Notes under the pieces: model-generated | What the model saw: the letters and a program-made list of their open reading frames with translations, nothing else | Database searches by the model: none | Told to the model about the DNA's origin: nothing | Shown: positions 34,080 through 46,668 of the stretch, one piece after another | How the letters are laid out: each line of letters begins with the position of its first letter | Numbering within the stretch: position 1 is the first letter of the stretch | Source: Aphrocallistes beatrix | Lineage: Eukaryota; Porifera; Hexactinellida; Sceptrulophora; Aphrocallistidae | NCBI GenBank assembly: GCA_963281255.1 | Contig: OY725505.1 | Location: 434,001-498,000 of the forward strand | Length of the DNA stretch: 64,000 nucleotides | Direction: 5' to 3' | Made by a program: the position numbers and the translations under genes

Positions 34080-35155
34080 TCATTTGATTATAAATATAAG
34101 CAGATCTTCAATTGATGCTTCTTCCTTAAAATAGTTGATAAATTGATAATTAGTTAAGAGTTGAAATTGTTTTCGATAAATCTGCATTTTTTGAACTAAA
34201 TCCTCCCTCTTCACCTTTTTAAGATTTGTTATTAAATTTTTGAGATTTTTTTGGATGATATCATTCTGAATGAAAAACTTTGAAGCCTTTTTAAAATCAA
34301 ATGCTTCTTCAATGTTATAATTATAAGATTTCAGAATAATTTTCCATTCCTTAATAGTGATTCCGTCTCTAAGGATGGCTACAAACTTTCGGATATCTCT
34401 TCTCATCTTGTCTATTTCTTCAATGACGGTTGGCTGTGCTGTTAAATAAGGAATTTCTTCTGCTATAGCAGCAAGAAATGGATTCACTAGCTTCAAAGTT
34501 TTCAAGAAGAAATCTGGATCATAATCTTCCCATGTATTTAGATTTAAAATAAAGTCTTCAGGCTTTTTCCATTTCTCAGACAGTCTAGCAGGGAGATCAA
34601 TCGCCATCTGTAACTTTTCAACTTCGATTTTTGTTAATCTGTTGATGAGATCAATCTCATGTGTAGTCTCTTTCATCTATTGAGAATTAGAGATAATATA
34701 TAATTCACTTTCTTGATATATTTTCGATAAGGCTATTCGCTAATAAACCTTATATAAAATCCTTAGTACCTCAAAGCGATATATATTTATGTATTTCTGT
34801 AGCAAGTGAGCGAAGCGCGTTTGTATCATTAAATCTGAGAATGGCTCATTTGAATTTCTCTCATTTGTGGATTACATATTCCTCAACTTACGTCCTGTAA
34901 GAATTAAAATTTTTAATTACTTGTAAATTCGTGTTATCAAATACTTACTTCAGAATAGTTCCTATCCTCCTGAATAAGGGTCTTTCCAATTTTCAAGTTG
35001 GCAAAATCCTTAGAGTCATAAGAAGAAAAAGTAGATGATGGAGATAATGATCCATTGTCGCGAGTTTTTCGGTTCAATGCCCTCACTTTTCTCTTTGACG
35101 TCATTGAGCTTAAAGTTGAGGTAACTCTTTTTACAAAGCGCATAAAATTTCTCAT
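34080..35155 (-). CDS. Tandem DED-like protein
   Basis: The terminal exon 34676-34080 (198 residues plus stop) follows CAATAG|ATGAAAGAG. The linker exon 35155-34949 ends TCTGAA|GTAAGT in phase 0, giving at least 267 residues. The linker is very basic at first (VKRVTSTLSSMTSKRKVRAL), then Ser-rich. Domain one reads LVNPFLAAIA where other paralogues have RxDL; domain two keeps it (KREDLVQKM). A further first exon may lie upstream, because an ATG near 35270 opens a short frame like the first exon of the 29525 gene, but I cannot join it. Its 3' flank repeats that of the gene at 37080, so the two arose by tandem duplication. Confidence 0.7.
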
Positions 35156-35570
35156 AAATAGTTTCTGGGTACCATTGTGTATTTTGACAATAATTAATAG
35201 TAAATTATTCGGTTTTTCTGAAATTACACGTTTAATATATGAAAATATATATATGTGAAACTTTGTAACTTCATTTTCCTATCGAAGCAAATTTGGAAAT
35301 ATATAAAGAAAATAAAAACTTGGGAATATTTGAATCGTATTTAAATACCAGGTTTATGAATCCATTTTGGTAGAAACGAGCTAATATGATCTCTTTTCTA
35401 CTAGAAGCATGATGGCATAACTCTAAAGAATTATGTTAGTAGAAACATAAAGTTACAAGTATAATTAAGTTGACTATCATACATAGTACAACTAGGAAAT
35501 TGGAGATGTAGAGCAATATTAAACATTTTTTGCTTGCTAATAGTAATTATTATATAATATATTACTAGCA

Positions 35571-36175
35571 CAAGCGCCCTTCGTGCACTTGCGCAGCGTG
35601 GCTGGCGAACACTTCGTGTCTGCAAAGTTGCCCTGTGGGCGCATGGGTAACGTAAAATTCCTGATTTTGACTACTTTTACCAATCCATTTCGAATTTTCG
35701 ATATTTTATTTATTAAATATATTTATTGTAAACAAAACAAAATTGATCACACAATTTCGGAAATGTGTAATTCGGAATCTACACCCCAACTTAACAGTTA
35801 AAAGCTAGTTTCTAGGCTATTTTGCGATTCAGTGTAAAAATACGCATATAACCTTTTTATTGCTATACATTATAATATACATATTTGTAGGTTATTGCTT
35901 CGAAAAATAAGTAGTATTAATAACAATGACAGTCTATTGTAGTGTTGTACTTGTAGTACAATGAGTTCTGTAGTGAAATAGAAGTCATATTGTGTATTTT
36001 ATAGAAGGTGTGGAAAGTTGTCCACTCTTTTGCAGAGGTGTTGATTTCTATTAGCTCTTCGAACTTAATAATAGACTCATCATTTGACACTTACTTACCA
36101 ATGTTTATATCTCGACGGCTTACCAATTCTTTAATCAATTCGAACAAACATCCAAAAAGCTCCTAGCTTTTTAAT
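35571..36175 (-). mobile_element. Helitron-like subfamily 2
   Basis: It runs from ACAAGCGCCCTTCGTGC, the hairpin end, to TCCTAGCTTTTTAATATATAAG. It contains the AACAATGACAGTCTATTGTAG and GAGGTGTTGATTTC blocks of the subfamily. Confidence 0.6.
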
Positions 36176-36223
36176 ATATAAGTTAGTTTGATCATTTGAT
36201 CATTCGATTCATTTTTATACATT

Positions 36224-36754
36224 ACAAGCGCGCTTCGCTTGCTTGCGCTGCGCGGCTGGCAGACACTTCGTGTCCGCCGGAGGCTCCCTTCGGTAGCCTG
36301 GAGTCACATTGGTTAATTATAAGGGAGATATCATCTCTAAATATGTCTGTCCTACTGTTATAATCGATATCACTCGAAAAATCACCAAATTTGTCAATTT
36401 TAAAATTTTTGATGAGTAATGATGACGTCATAACAGAGTGATGAGCCATCATTTTTTGATGATAGTTGCATCATATGTGAGGCGTGTTAGTTTACAGATT
36501 TTATTAAAATTTCAGCCTTCTATCTCCTATAATGGCTGAGTTATACACGAATAACTGTGTTGCTTAACTTTTAAAAATGTGACAATGACGTCATAATTCC
36601 ATGATGAGTCGACATTTTGCTCTGAGCTCAGAACTTACTGGAGCCATAGTCAAAAGACTCCCACATGACAAAAATCAGCCTTCTACACCTGGCAGTTTCT
36701 TCAATCAATTCGTTAGATAGATATATACAATAATCGAGTTTTAATAGTAAGGAT
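36224..36754 (-). mobile_element. Helitron-like subfamily 1, near complete
   Basis: It runs from ACAAGCGCGCTTCGCTTGC to AATCGAGTTTTAATAGTAAGGAT. All internal blocks are present, including three TGACGTCAT palindromes. There is no target duplication. Confidence 0.65.
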
Positions 36755-37079
36755 AAAGAAAATGTAGTAAAAGACTATAGTACATTAGAAAGAATGTTAT
36801 ATCTAATAGGCAATATCATGTTACTCCTGCCTAGCATTATGCACAATGTGCAATCTTAATTTACTATATAAACCTGTGTTTAATGAATATGCTTTTATTT
36901 GGATCGACTAAGTATACTAATATGAATGACCACCTTACTATAATTCTAATAAATAATTCTAATAAAGTCTTTCAGTTTAGAAATGAATAAATTTTGACAA
37001 GCATTAAACTACATAATTTTAATCTCACTTATCAACATAAGAAATCAATACTGGTATAAAACTATACAAAACATGTCAT

Positions 37080-38905
37080 TTAAAATATCAATTTATAACA
37101 GAATTCTAACATTTGAGTTATAATCGGATCTTTAATTGATGTTACTTCCTTAAAATAGTTAAGAAATTGATCATCAGTTAAAGGTTGAAATTGTTTTTGA
37201 TAAATCTGCATTTTTTGAACTAAATCAGCCCTCTTCACTTTTTTAAGATTTTCCATTATTTTTTTGAGATTTCTTTGGACAATACCACTCTGAATGGAAA
37301 ACTTTGAAACCTTTTTAAAATCAAATACATCTTCAATCTTATAATTACAAGATTTCAGAATAATTTTCCATTCCTTAATAGTAATCCCGTCTCTAAGGAT
37401 GGCTACAAACTTTCGGATATTTCTTCTCATCTCATCTGTTTCTTCATTGACGGTTGGCTGTGCTGTTAAATAAGGAATTTCCTCTGCTATAGCTACAAGA
37501 AATGGATTTACTAGCTTCAAAGCTTTCAAGAAGAAATCTGGATCATAATCTTCCCATGTATTTAGATTTAGAATAAAGTCTTCAGGCTTTTTCCACTTCT
37601 CTGACAGTCCAGCAGGGAGCTCAATCGCCATCTGTAACTTTTCGACTTCCATTTCTGTCAATCCGTTGATGAGATCAATCTCATGTGTAGTCTCTTTTAT
37701 CTATTGAGAATTAGAGATAATATATAATTCACTTTCTAGAATATATTTTCACTAAAACTATTCACAATTAAACCTTGCATCAATTTCTTCTGCTTGAAAA
37801 TGGGATTTATTATCTAATATTTTCAATTTATTAAATAAAGTGAACATATGGTAATTATTTATCTTAATAATCGAGATTGAGATTACACTTTTGCATTTCC
37901 ATCAAACAAAGTTCATAACATCATACACTAAGGTGTAATTTTCAAATTTATGGCGATAGTAAGGGTGCCACCGGTCCGGTAGGTCTGGTTTCAACCTGAC
38001 CACTTTTGACTAATTTAGCCTTAAAAGGACTGTTATGCACGTTTTAACTTGACCACTTTTTAGTCCCAACCGGACCACTTCACACCTGGTATCTACGATC
38101 TTGTAGTATAAGATACAAGTTTTAACCCAAGGGAAAGAATTAAGTATACTAATAAACTTCACAGAATATGCATCGAGTTTTTCAACTACATTACCTGGGC
38201 AGATGTATCTGAACATCATATTGCATTTGCATATCACAAATACTTCTAAATTGGGTTTATCCTTTAAGGGTGACTCATTTCAACCACGAAAGCTACTGAA
38301 AATCTAGCAAATTCGAAATCTACTCTCCAGATTTACTCACTTTAAAAGCTTTTATTGATTAATTATTTCTGAAGGGTAGTTAATATCGCTTGTGCTACAT
38401 TGATCAATTTGATATCATCATATATAATGATCATGGGTTGCAGCATGTAGTAAGTGGCACAAGGTGGAACATGTAATATTTAGGATTTGGTGAGTATTAA
38501 TCTATGGAAAATTTTAAATTGGGATTCAAGGGTGTAGATTTTGAATCCCATCCGAAATTTACTAGCTGTCGAAGTTCGAATGAATATATCCATTAAGGAG
38601 ATCTAACTATTTTATCACTATTAATGACGTAAAATATTGTGGAAGAGTAATACTTTTTGTCAGGCAATGAGATATCATTACTGTTGAAAACTCACTTCAC
38701 AAACCTGTGGGGTCAGTTCATTTGATCGTAAACTGTTGAACTTATGACATATCATGCAGTGAACCTGAAGACATACTTGAGTTACCAAATACAATACCTT
38801 CTGGTACATCATCTGTAGGAGTGGAGTTACTGATACCATTGAGTACATTAGAAGAATTTTTATGTTTGATGTGTATTTTTGGCCAAAAATTTCGAATATA
38901 TTGAA
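37080..38905 (-). CDS. Tandem DED-like protein, 5' part uncertain
   Basis: The terminal exon 37700-37080 (206 codons) follows CAATAG|ATAAAAGAG. The first codon is ATA where the sister gene has ATG, so translation from this exon would start at a later Met unless spliced. A linker-like exon starts at about 38905 after a polypyrimidine tract and AG, in phase 1 (QYIRNFWPKIHIKHK...). It ends in a stop at 38744-38742, with no phase 0 donor found, so the join is not established. Domain one has LVNPFLVAIA, domain two KRADLVQKM. The coding body is open and close to that at 34080. Confidence 0.55.
37965..38095. repeat. Short GGTC/GACC-rich inverted repeat
   Basis: ACCGGTCCGGTAGGTCTGGTTTC and the later GTCCCAACCGGACCACTTC form inverted blocks. 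Related sequence lies at about 20470-20570, 41338-41415 and 41930-42060. It is probably a small MITE family. Confidence 0.45.
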
Positions 38906-40860
38906 CTAAAAAAAAGAAAGAAAATTACCTTGTTTGCAAATCTACCTAAGATTAGTTGAAATCCAAAAGTAATGTTATTAAGAGTTGTGTAGATTTTAGC
39001 ATAATATTAGGGAAATTAAACTAAACAACTGAGCTAACATTATATCATTATTATTATTCTAAATTATGTAACACATCAAGAATGATCTAATGATTGTAGT
39101 CTAAACTTAGTTTATTATTTAGCAATTAATATTATTTATACTTAAGTATATAATTACTTGTTGTAATTATAGTAGTTAACTAATTGATATGGACATATCA
39201 TCGTATATATAATCGATTTAGATAAGTTGCTGGGAAGGAAGAATGGATAAAATTACATTCAAATAAAATATTAATTGAGAAGAGAACAATTTTCCTTATC
39301 CTTCAATAATGTTACAATTTGATAATGCCCTCTTGTTTTCAAACATTTAAGACATCCTTAAGGATATCTGTAGCTATCTGTTTGTCCTTACTTTGAAGCA
39401 TAGGAACAGTTAATCACAGTCAATATCGATTAACAGTTAAGAAAATCTTAGATCGGTTAGCTGATCTGGTTTATTTTCGAAATATATACACCAATTTCAT
39501 TTTTTCGTCTAAGATTCATGAATATTATTTCCAAAAATTTGATAATCCAATACTTTATACATTCTAATCATATAATATAATTCGAGACCACTGAAAATTC
39601 AGATTTTTCAATATTCAGGTTGAAGATCAGTCCAAAAATCCAAATTTCTAATAATTAATATTGATATCGATTAAACGCCTTAGAGGAAACCAAAATAACG
39701 GAGTCCAAAATCGATTAACCAAGCGTAGTCCTGTTTGAAATTTGAACTAATGATTTCCAACATGACAATTTAGACAGGTTATAGCACTGAAAATATTTGA
39801 ACGACTTATTGCTTATACAATTCACGGCATTAAAATCCATAATTATGTATTAAACTCTGTTGGATGACTTGTAAAATCTATGGAAAGTTGATGTGACTTC
39901 ACAACATTAACTCTGAGATGGAAGAAACTGAGATTACTTTCCATTAAAAGGAAAATTAAAGTGAAGGTGCCCTTTTTTTAAGTTTAGTATTCATAAGCTC
40001 TTCATTTTATAATGCGGATTGATTTGAGGAATTTTATTAATCACTGCGAGGACAAAATATTCTTTGTGAGATTTAATTGCTTTGTGAGATTTAATTGCTA
40101 ATAAATAAATATGATCAATACCTCCATTGATAATATTTGAATAGAATTGCCTAATCGAGCCACTTTCGGTACATTAAAGCAGTTGTTGCTGTTTGATTAA
40201 TAACTATTGGAGGGTGCAACTGTGTACCAATACCGCCCACAACTTTGCGAATTTTATCATGTAAATCCACAATTCACTTGATCTTCTGTAGGTTTCATAA
40301 TGCATTTTTCACATCATTCTACTAATTATGATTTTAAATTACTAAGCATTACTATGCATAAAAACGGTAAATTACTTCCTGGCAAAAGTTTACCTTTTTT
40401 AAGAATTAATACTACCCCTTTGTCTGGAATTTTTTATCTTTTTTTCAAGAAATTTCATCACCTCAAGTTGCATGATTTTAGTAGGGATATTCCTATCACA
40501 TTTGTATAAGGATTGCCCAATAATTTCATTGCACTGTTGAATATAGAAATATCACATTACTATACTGCTATAGTCTTGCTAGAATATATTATGCTACCAT
40601 ATGGTTATCGAAACCTCCTAGATAGAAGTGACTTCTAAAACTTCTTTGCATCATAAATAATTGAAAAATCTGTGAAAGGGAGCTCTAAATCGTGAGAAAA
40701 TAGTGAGTAATGGTATCATATAACAGGGAATCTCGTGAGACAGACGACGAGATCGTCAGAATTGATAAGGCTGGCAAGGGAAGCCAGGTATAGAGATTCT
40801 TCATATAATTAGCCTTCCAAATCTACTATTTACTTGTAGATTGAACGTTTCGAATATGGC
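38906..40860. other. Intergenic, AT-rich
   Basis: I see no family exon and no transposon border. The ORF at 40300-40509 lacks splice or start context. Confidence 0.4.
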
Positions 40861-40869
40861 TGGAATACG

Positions 40870-41310
40870 GTTGATGATTACAGACTGCCTGGCCGTCAAA
40901 CATGCACGGGATACCAGGGGAATATCAATCTGCTATCTTGTACAATTGATACAGACAGGTGACTTGCTGTCAGACAGTTAGAAGATCTGGGCATACCTAA
41001 AACTACCATCCATCGCGTTCTAGTCGAGGACTTGAGAATGGCGGGTGACGAAACCTTTGACCGATGAAAATAAATCAACGGGTATATGATCGTCGTCAAT
41101 TACTGAAATCATGGAGGGAGGAGGACTTTCCTGATCGCCTAGTCACCGGGGATAAATCCTGGTTTAATTCCTTAGACGGAAACAAAATCTCAAAGTAGTC
41201 AATGGAAAAGATACCATGAGTCTACTTTGACCAAATCTAAGAGCAAAAGTCCGCAGGAAAGAGAATGGCCAGTTTATTCTGGGATAGAGAAGCATATGCT
41301 AACATATTAG
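40870..41310 (+). pseudogene. Second mariner transposase relic
   Basis: Segments read RQLEDLGIPKTTIHRVL (helix-turn-helix), then a TDE-K...QLL-SW stretch, FPDRLVTGDKSWF, and KSAGKRMASLFWD. This is the usual mariner order. Several frame changes are needed and the C-terminal third is missing. In the first Asp motif a Lys replaces the usual Glu. Confidence 0.7.
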
Positions 41311-41455
41311 TTCCATGGAGTCTAAGCAGGAAAGTGGTCCTGTCACGCCAAAATTGGTCTAGAGGACCAGTTTTGACTGTCAAATTTAGTCCCTCGGACC
41401 ATTTTTATGTCTAACCACGATTATATTGAGTATAATATGACATAACCAGTGTCGG

Positions 41456-41685
41456 CGCAGAGTGAGGCCAGGTGGAGGCACTCGAATTCCAAAACTTAAT
41501 TCATATGACAATCATTCAAAATTTGTCCAGTCATCACCTCGTTTTTGCTATAAGATGAATATTATCCAAAATCCATCATATAACGATATCAGTAATTTTA
41601 AAAAAATATATATTTTCACGAAATGTGGGGCTCCTACTTGAAATAGGCTTTGTCCCACCTGTGTCCCAGCCCCTGGATATAAATG
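41456..41685. mobile_element. Possible old hAT MITE
   Basis: It starts CAGTGTCGGCGCAGAG and ends CCCAGCCCCTG. The flanks GACATAAC and GATATAAA agree at six of eight positions. Confidence 0.4.
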
Positions 41686-41719
41686 TTAGTTTTAATACAA
41701 GACATAACTACAAATAATA

Positions 41720-42065
41720 CAGTAGAGCCTCTGAACAACGGACACTTTTAGACCAGAGTCGTTGTCCGTTATTAGGAGGTTGTCCTCGATTCGGAGGTCG
41801 AACCTTATATTAACTCTAACTAGGACTTAGTATATGGGTATGGAGTGAAACCCAATTAGCCTATAGAGAGTCTTAGAGTGATTATAACGTTATCACATCC
41901 GTTGAAAAGAGGACTACTTTAGTGTAGGCAATTTAATGACACACCAAAGTGACCCGGGACCAATTTTGGCTTAGGGGACCACTTTTGGTCAGACTACAAT
42001 TGGTCCTCCAGACCAGTTTTATCCTCGGACCATCTTTTTCATGACAGCGACATGGGAAACTAAGC
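41720..42065. repeat. MITE scraps
   Basis: ACAGTAGAGCCTCTGAACAACGGAC with an inverted partner (GTCCGTTATTAGGAGG) lies at 41720-41800. A GGTC/GACC-rich repeat lies at 41930-42060. Confidence 0.4.
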
Positions 42066-43020
42066 AGGAAATAGTCCTCCAACATATGATAGTGCAAGCT
42101 CTAACTGCCAATTACTGTGTGTACAATTTAACCCATTTGTATACACACTACCTGACCAATAGTATTTGGTCACTGCAATAATTTATATCATAAATAGCTA
42201 TGATAGCTATACACTAAATAAGTCTATGCTTGGCGGCAAGTCCTTTCAAACTATGGCAGCAACTATATATCTGGTATCATATTTGTAATCTATACGTTTG
42301 AATTACTAAATTTTGAACTTTCATGCTTTTAAGTTATTTTCAAGGGTAACTATGTACTATTACATATGACACCTTGAACCACTTGTAATTGGTCATTAGG
42401 TGGATCAAGGATGTAGACACAATAGTATGACTTGTAGGGAAGAATTGTGCAATAGAAAACTCCAACTGTAAGTAATTAGAATATGTAAGTCTTTATGGAT
42501 AGATAGTATACCCATTTGAGTACTATTCATGGTGCAAATTATTATTATGGTGTTCAATTACTTTTAGCCAGGGTATAGTACATGTGATCTAATATGCAAT
42601 GAAACTGTACAGTACATAGTATACGTATAGTAAAGTACAGACTATATATATATTGCTAAATATGTCCTACAAAATTATGATGTACCCTATGTATAGTGTA
42701 TTCAAATACTTGTTTGTAGAGTAATCATTTTGGATTTAGTAAATTCTCTCTCTCATGATCAACTAAGTTCTAATAACAGCTATCCTTGACCTTGGGCAAT
42801 ATAATTTTTTAGCCCATTAGATGTTTGAAAGAAATTTCCAGTATCAAATGGAGTTTACAGACTTAATAAAGTTTAATCATATCTCAGATCTGGTAAAGTT
42901 TCAGGAACTTCCAATCAATGATCTAATTTTTATTAAAGCCAGGAAGGGTTATGTAATCTAAGGTTGAAGAACCTAAATGCAAACTGTAAATACCCTTTCA
43001 TTATTGATCGTCGAGATTTC
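42066..43020. other. Intergenic, AT-rich
   Basis: I see nothing beyond the promoter-side region of the 43107 gene. Confidence 0.4.
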
Positions 43021-43033
43021 AATAATGATTGCA

Positions 43034-43043
43034 TATATAAATC
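43034..43043 (+). promoter_or_regulatory. TATA box of the 43107 gene
   Basis: TATATAAATC lies 73 bp before the ATG. The sister gene at 49893 has TTTATAAAC at about 49791. Confidence 0.6.
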
Positions 43044-43106
43044 TTTTTCCAAGAGGAATTATGTGATACTTCTCCACAATCAGTTCAGAAACATACTTCC
43101 TACACT

Positions 43107-46100
43107 ATGAAACATTTTAGTTCACACACAAGGTCTGACTACGTTAATCGCACTGATGAGACAGAGTTCTGTCTGGATTATTCTGGACAATTACCTCTGA
43201 TTAAATCCGTGGATGACTCGAATATAAGTAAGTTAAGATTTTCAAATTTTGGAAATTATATCTTTGTAACATACATAATATTACACTTACATATATAAAG
43301 GTTTATTTAGTAATTTAAATCTTTAAATCAATAGAATCATATTAATAAATTGAAATTAGTTAGTTCGCGAATGGTTATTGTTGTAAAAATTATTATTGCT
43401 TAGTTTTTGTTTTTTGATAATATGTTTTTATGCATCTGTATGAATTTAAAATATACCAATGCATTCCAAACTGTACAATATTTGGAAAAACACTGCACAC
43501 TTCCAGAAGGTTCGATCCTCCCCAGCCCACCCCGGTTCGGCGCCTATGTCCAACTCAATACTCTCACCTACAGAAACAATAATGAACAAAATGTGCCTCT
43601 ATTCGAGCATATATTCGTCATCGATTCAACACATTCAATCAGCTCTCTACTATCCAGATTAATGCTTCTAATGATCAATATTATCTTGATTATATAGGAA
43701 GTCTAGTATTAAATAGAATACTTCAATGTAACAGGTGCAAACGCAACTTCTTATTCGTATTTCGACAAATCGCGAAACAATCTATCGCTCGACAGCATTG
43801 GAATCATGCTCTATGGACGCCAGCTCTGTGCCAGCTTTGGACTCATTAATTATAGAGTGCGTTATGCTAATTCAACAAGAAAATCGCGATCTTATTCAGT
43901 TTGAACTTCTCTACCGCATTTACCTTCTACCTACAGCTCTTCAACTTGTACTATGCTTAAGTACTTCCCTACTTCCCGAAAGTGTCCGTTTGTTTGTGTT
44001 TGTGTTTGTGTTTATGTTTATGTTTGTGTTTGTGTTTGTGTTTGAGCTTGTGTTTGTGTTTACAATTATTAATTCGTTAATAACAAGCGCACTTCACTTG
44101 CTTGCGCTGCTCGGCTTGCGCTGCTCGGCTTGCGGACACTGCGTGTCCGCAGAGTCGCCCTGCGGGTGCCAGGAGTTAATTAATCTAACCTATTTTGGGA
44201 TTTCTTTGCTTTAAATGCATATTGCAAACAAAAGTTAAAGAATAATTTCTCAAATGGATCCGAAAATATATTATTCTAAATCTACACCACTAAAAACCTC
44301 ATGTCAACATTTGGAAGCTGGTCTCTAGCCTATTTTTGGAATTTGTTTACTTTATGTACCTATTGTAAACAAAAGTAGACAAATTAATTATCAAATTGAC
44401 TCGAAAATATGATATTCGAAATCTATACCCCTCAAAACCCCATGTCAATCGATGGAAGCTAGTCTCTAGCATATTTTTCAAAATTCGTCAAATGGTGTGA
44501 AAATATGTATATAGAGGTGTGAAAATGTTCACTCTTTTTTATTGTTATTCGCTTTAGTACATTTAAATATCAAACATAAGTTGTGGCTTTGAAGTATTAA
44601 TAACAATGACAAACTATTGTAGTGTCGTACAATGATTTCTATTGTGATAGTGCAGTCATATACGTATATTGTATAGGAAAGGTGTGAAAATTTGTTTTCC
44701 ATTTTTATTTCAGAGGTGTGAAAATTTCGCTTAGATCTTAGAATTTAATCATAGCCAAATCATTTAACACCTACATGCCAATTTTCATATCGCTACGACT
44801 TGCCGATTCTTCAATCAATCCGAACAAACATACAACAAAAAAAATCCTAGCATTTTAATATATAAGATATATTATGATAATATAATCCCTCCGTTGCCCC
44901 TGAACATATTATAATGGAATGTAGGCGGCTTCACTAAAATATGGAGCACACCGAAACGTAGATGTACACTAATGTATGGCTAAGATGACCACAAAGGAAT
45001 AAAATGCATTATAGAACCAAAAATGATTTGAAATATTTGTGGTTTAGCCTTTATAAATCTTCAATTTGCATCATTTCTCTTCGATTCTTAAATCAATTAT
45101 ACAAGTACCTTGTATAAGAGAAACAGCAAATATTTCTGATTCTAGTCCATTGTAATAGTTCCATAGATTAGTGTATATGTCTCATTCGTTTCGTTTGTTT
45201 CCTTTCGTTCTTTCCGTATTTAGGTCAATTTAGTGGTAAAAGTGGTAAAGCATCGTGTTAAATATCATATTTCCTCCGTAGGAAATAGAACAGTATCTAC
45301 ACAAGTATTCGATGATGTAGAAGCGAATACTAATTTGCAAGATAGTCGATTCAAACTCCCCAGCGCATACACTCGATGCATGCCGTTTTCTTTCCAAATG
45401 CTATCTGTGGTTCTGATCTCACGGATGATGTTCTGGAAGATTATGAACTTGGTCACACAAACATTTCGTCACCTCTGTAGGATGATATGTCATATGTTCT
45501 ACTGCTTCCAACCAAGGCCACTGAGACAAGATATAGAAATTGGAGTTATACACAATCGTGAACCAGTGTATGAAATTTTGGATCAAAAAGCGAATGAGAT
45601 ACAACCGAAATTTGAGGTGAGTTTTCGATATTTAAATTCTTAATCTTAAATCTTAGATACCTATTATCACCTTATTTAAGACCTAAACCAACGTAGTTGT
45701 AGATAATTGTGCTTTGCATACACGCCAACTTGAGCCATGATAAAAGCGGGACATGGCATTGAAATTCGCGGGTCATGGCGAGACGCAATAAAAGGTATGA
45801 TACATTTTTTATAAAAAACCCGAATCATAATGGAGAAATTTCACGTAAAAACGGGACACTCATGAAAACTAGCTGAATGGAAGAGTGAATAAATCGAGAT
45901 GTCCTGCAAAAAATTGACGGTTGGCATATATAGCTTTGAGTTATCCTGGAATAATATCTGTATTTATTTTATCTAATCATCTATATAAAATGAATTAATT
46001 CAACAGCTTATGCTAATGTGAATCTAAGACTTCAGACTTTCAAACATATCTGGCAATATTTTTGATCATTCAAGTTTACTATATTACAGGATATAAGCAT

Positions 46101-46668
46101 AAACTACGATACAACCGAGATTGATCTCATCAACAAATTAACAGAAATAGAAGTCGTAAAGTTGCAGATGGCGATTGAGCTCCCTGCTGGACTGTCAGAG
46201 AAATGGAAAAAGCCTGAAGACTTTATTCTAAATCTAGATACATGGGAAGATTATGATCCAGATTTCTTCTTGAAAGCTTTGGAGCTAGTGAATCCATTTC
46301 TTGCTGCTTTAGCGAAGGAAATTCCTTATTTAACAGCACAGCCAACCGCCATTAACGAAACAGATGAAATAAGGAGAGATATCCGAAGGTTAGTATCAAT
46401 CCTTAGAAACAGAATTGCTATTTTGGAGTGGAAAATTATCCTGAAACCATATGAGTATAAAATTGAAGATGCATTTAATTTTAAAAAGGTTTCTAAGTTT
46501 TGTATTCAGAGTGGCATCGTGCAGAGGAATTTCAAAATTCTGATAAAAAATCTTGAAAAAGTGAAGAGGAATGATCTTGCTGAAGAAGTGCTGAACTATC
46601 AACAAAAACTTTCAACCTTAACTGAAGACCAATTTTTCAAATATTTTAACGAAGAAGCATCCCTTTAA
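43107..46668 (+). CDS. Tandem DED-like protein, 344 residues, three exons
   Basis: Exons are 43107-43227 (phase 1), 45282-45616 (phase 0) and 46090-46668, all GT-AG, summing to 344 codons plus stop. Exon 1 encodes MKHFSSHTRSDY...; exon 2 a Met/Phe-rich, partly basic linker ending AQPKFE-like. Exon 2 is coding in this frame, because its sister at 51056 differs by indels of 15 and 6 bases. The terminal exon starts DISINYDTTEIDLINKL. Domain one has LVNPFLAALA (RxDL lost); domain two keeps KRNDLAEEV. Intron 1 holds a Helitron-like element, intron 2 a GTCCCGC MITE. The first 100 residues of the terminal exon are almost identical to the 49893 gene. Confidence 0.85.
43998..44065 (+). repeat. TGTTTG hexamer repeat
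   Basis: About eleven copies of GTGTTT with a few changes, in intron 1 of the 43107 gene. Confidence 0.85.
44083..44868 (-). mobile_element. Helitron-like subfamily 2, near complete
   Basis: It runs from ACAAGCGCACTTCACTTGC to AATCCTAGCATTTTAATATATAAGAT. It holds about two units of the 140-bp internal repeat (GATATTCGAAATCTA...AACCCCATGTCAA). Confidence 0.65.
45717..45932 (-). mobile_element. GTCCCGC-family MITE, 6-bp duplication
   Basis: GCTTTG lies at 45711-45716 and 45933-45938. It starts CATACACGCCAACTTGAGCC. Confidence 0.8.

Noticed and set aside
38010-38237. 75-codon ORF as the upstream exon of the 37080 gene
   Set aside because: It overlaps a GGTC/GACC-rich repeat and has no suitable donor in phase 0.
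43735-44214. 159-codon ORF
   Set aside because: It runs through a TGTTTG microsatellite and into a Helitron-like end, inside intron 1 of the 43107 gene.
45380-45480. Alternative reading frame of the 45282 exon (SDLTDDVLEDYELGH...)
   Set aside because: It looks protein-like but ends at a stop. The other frame is open end to end in both sister genes and fits both splice phases.
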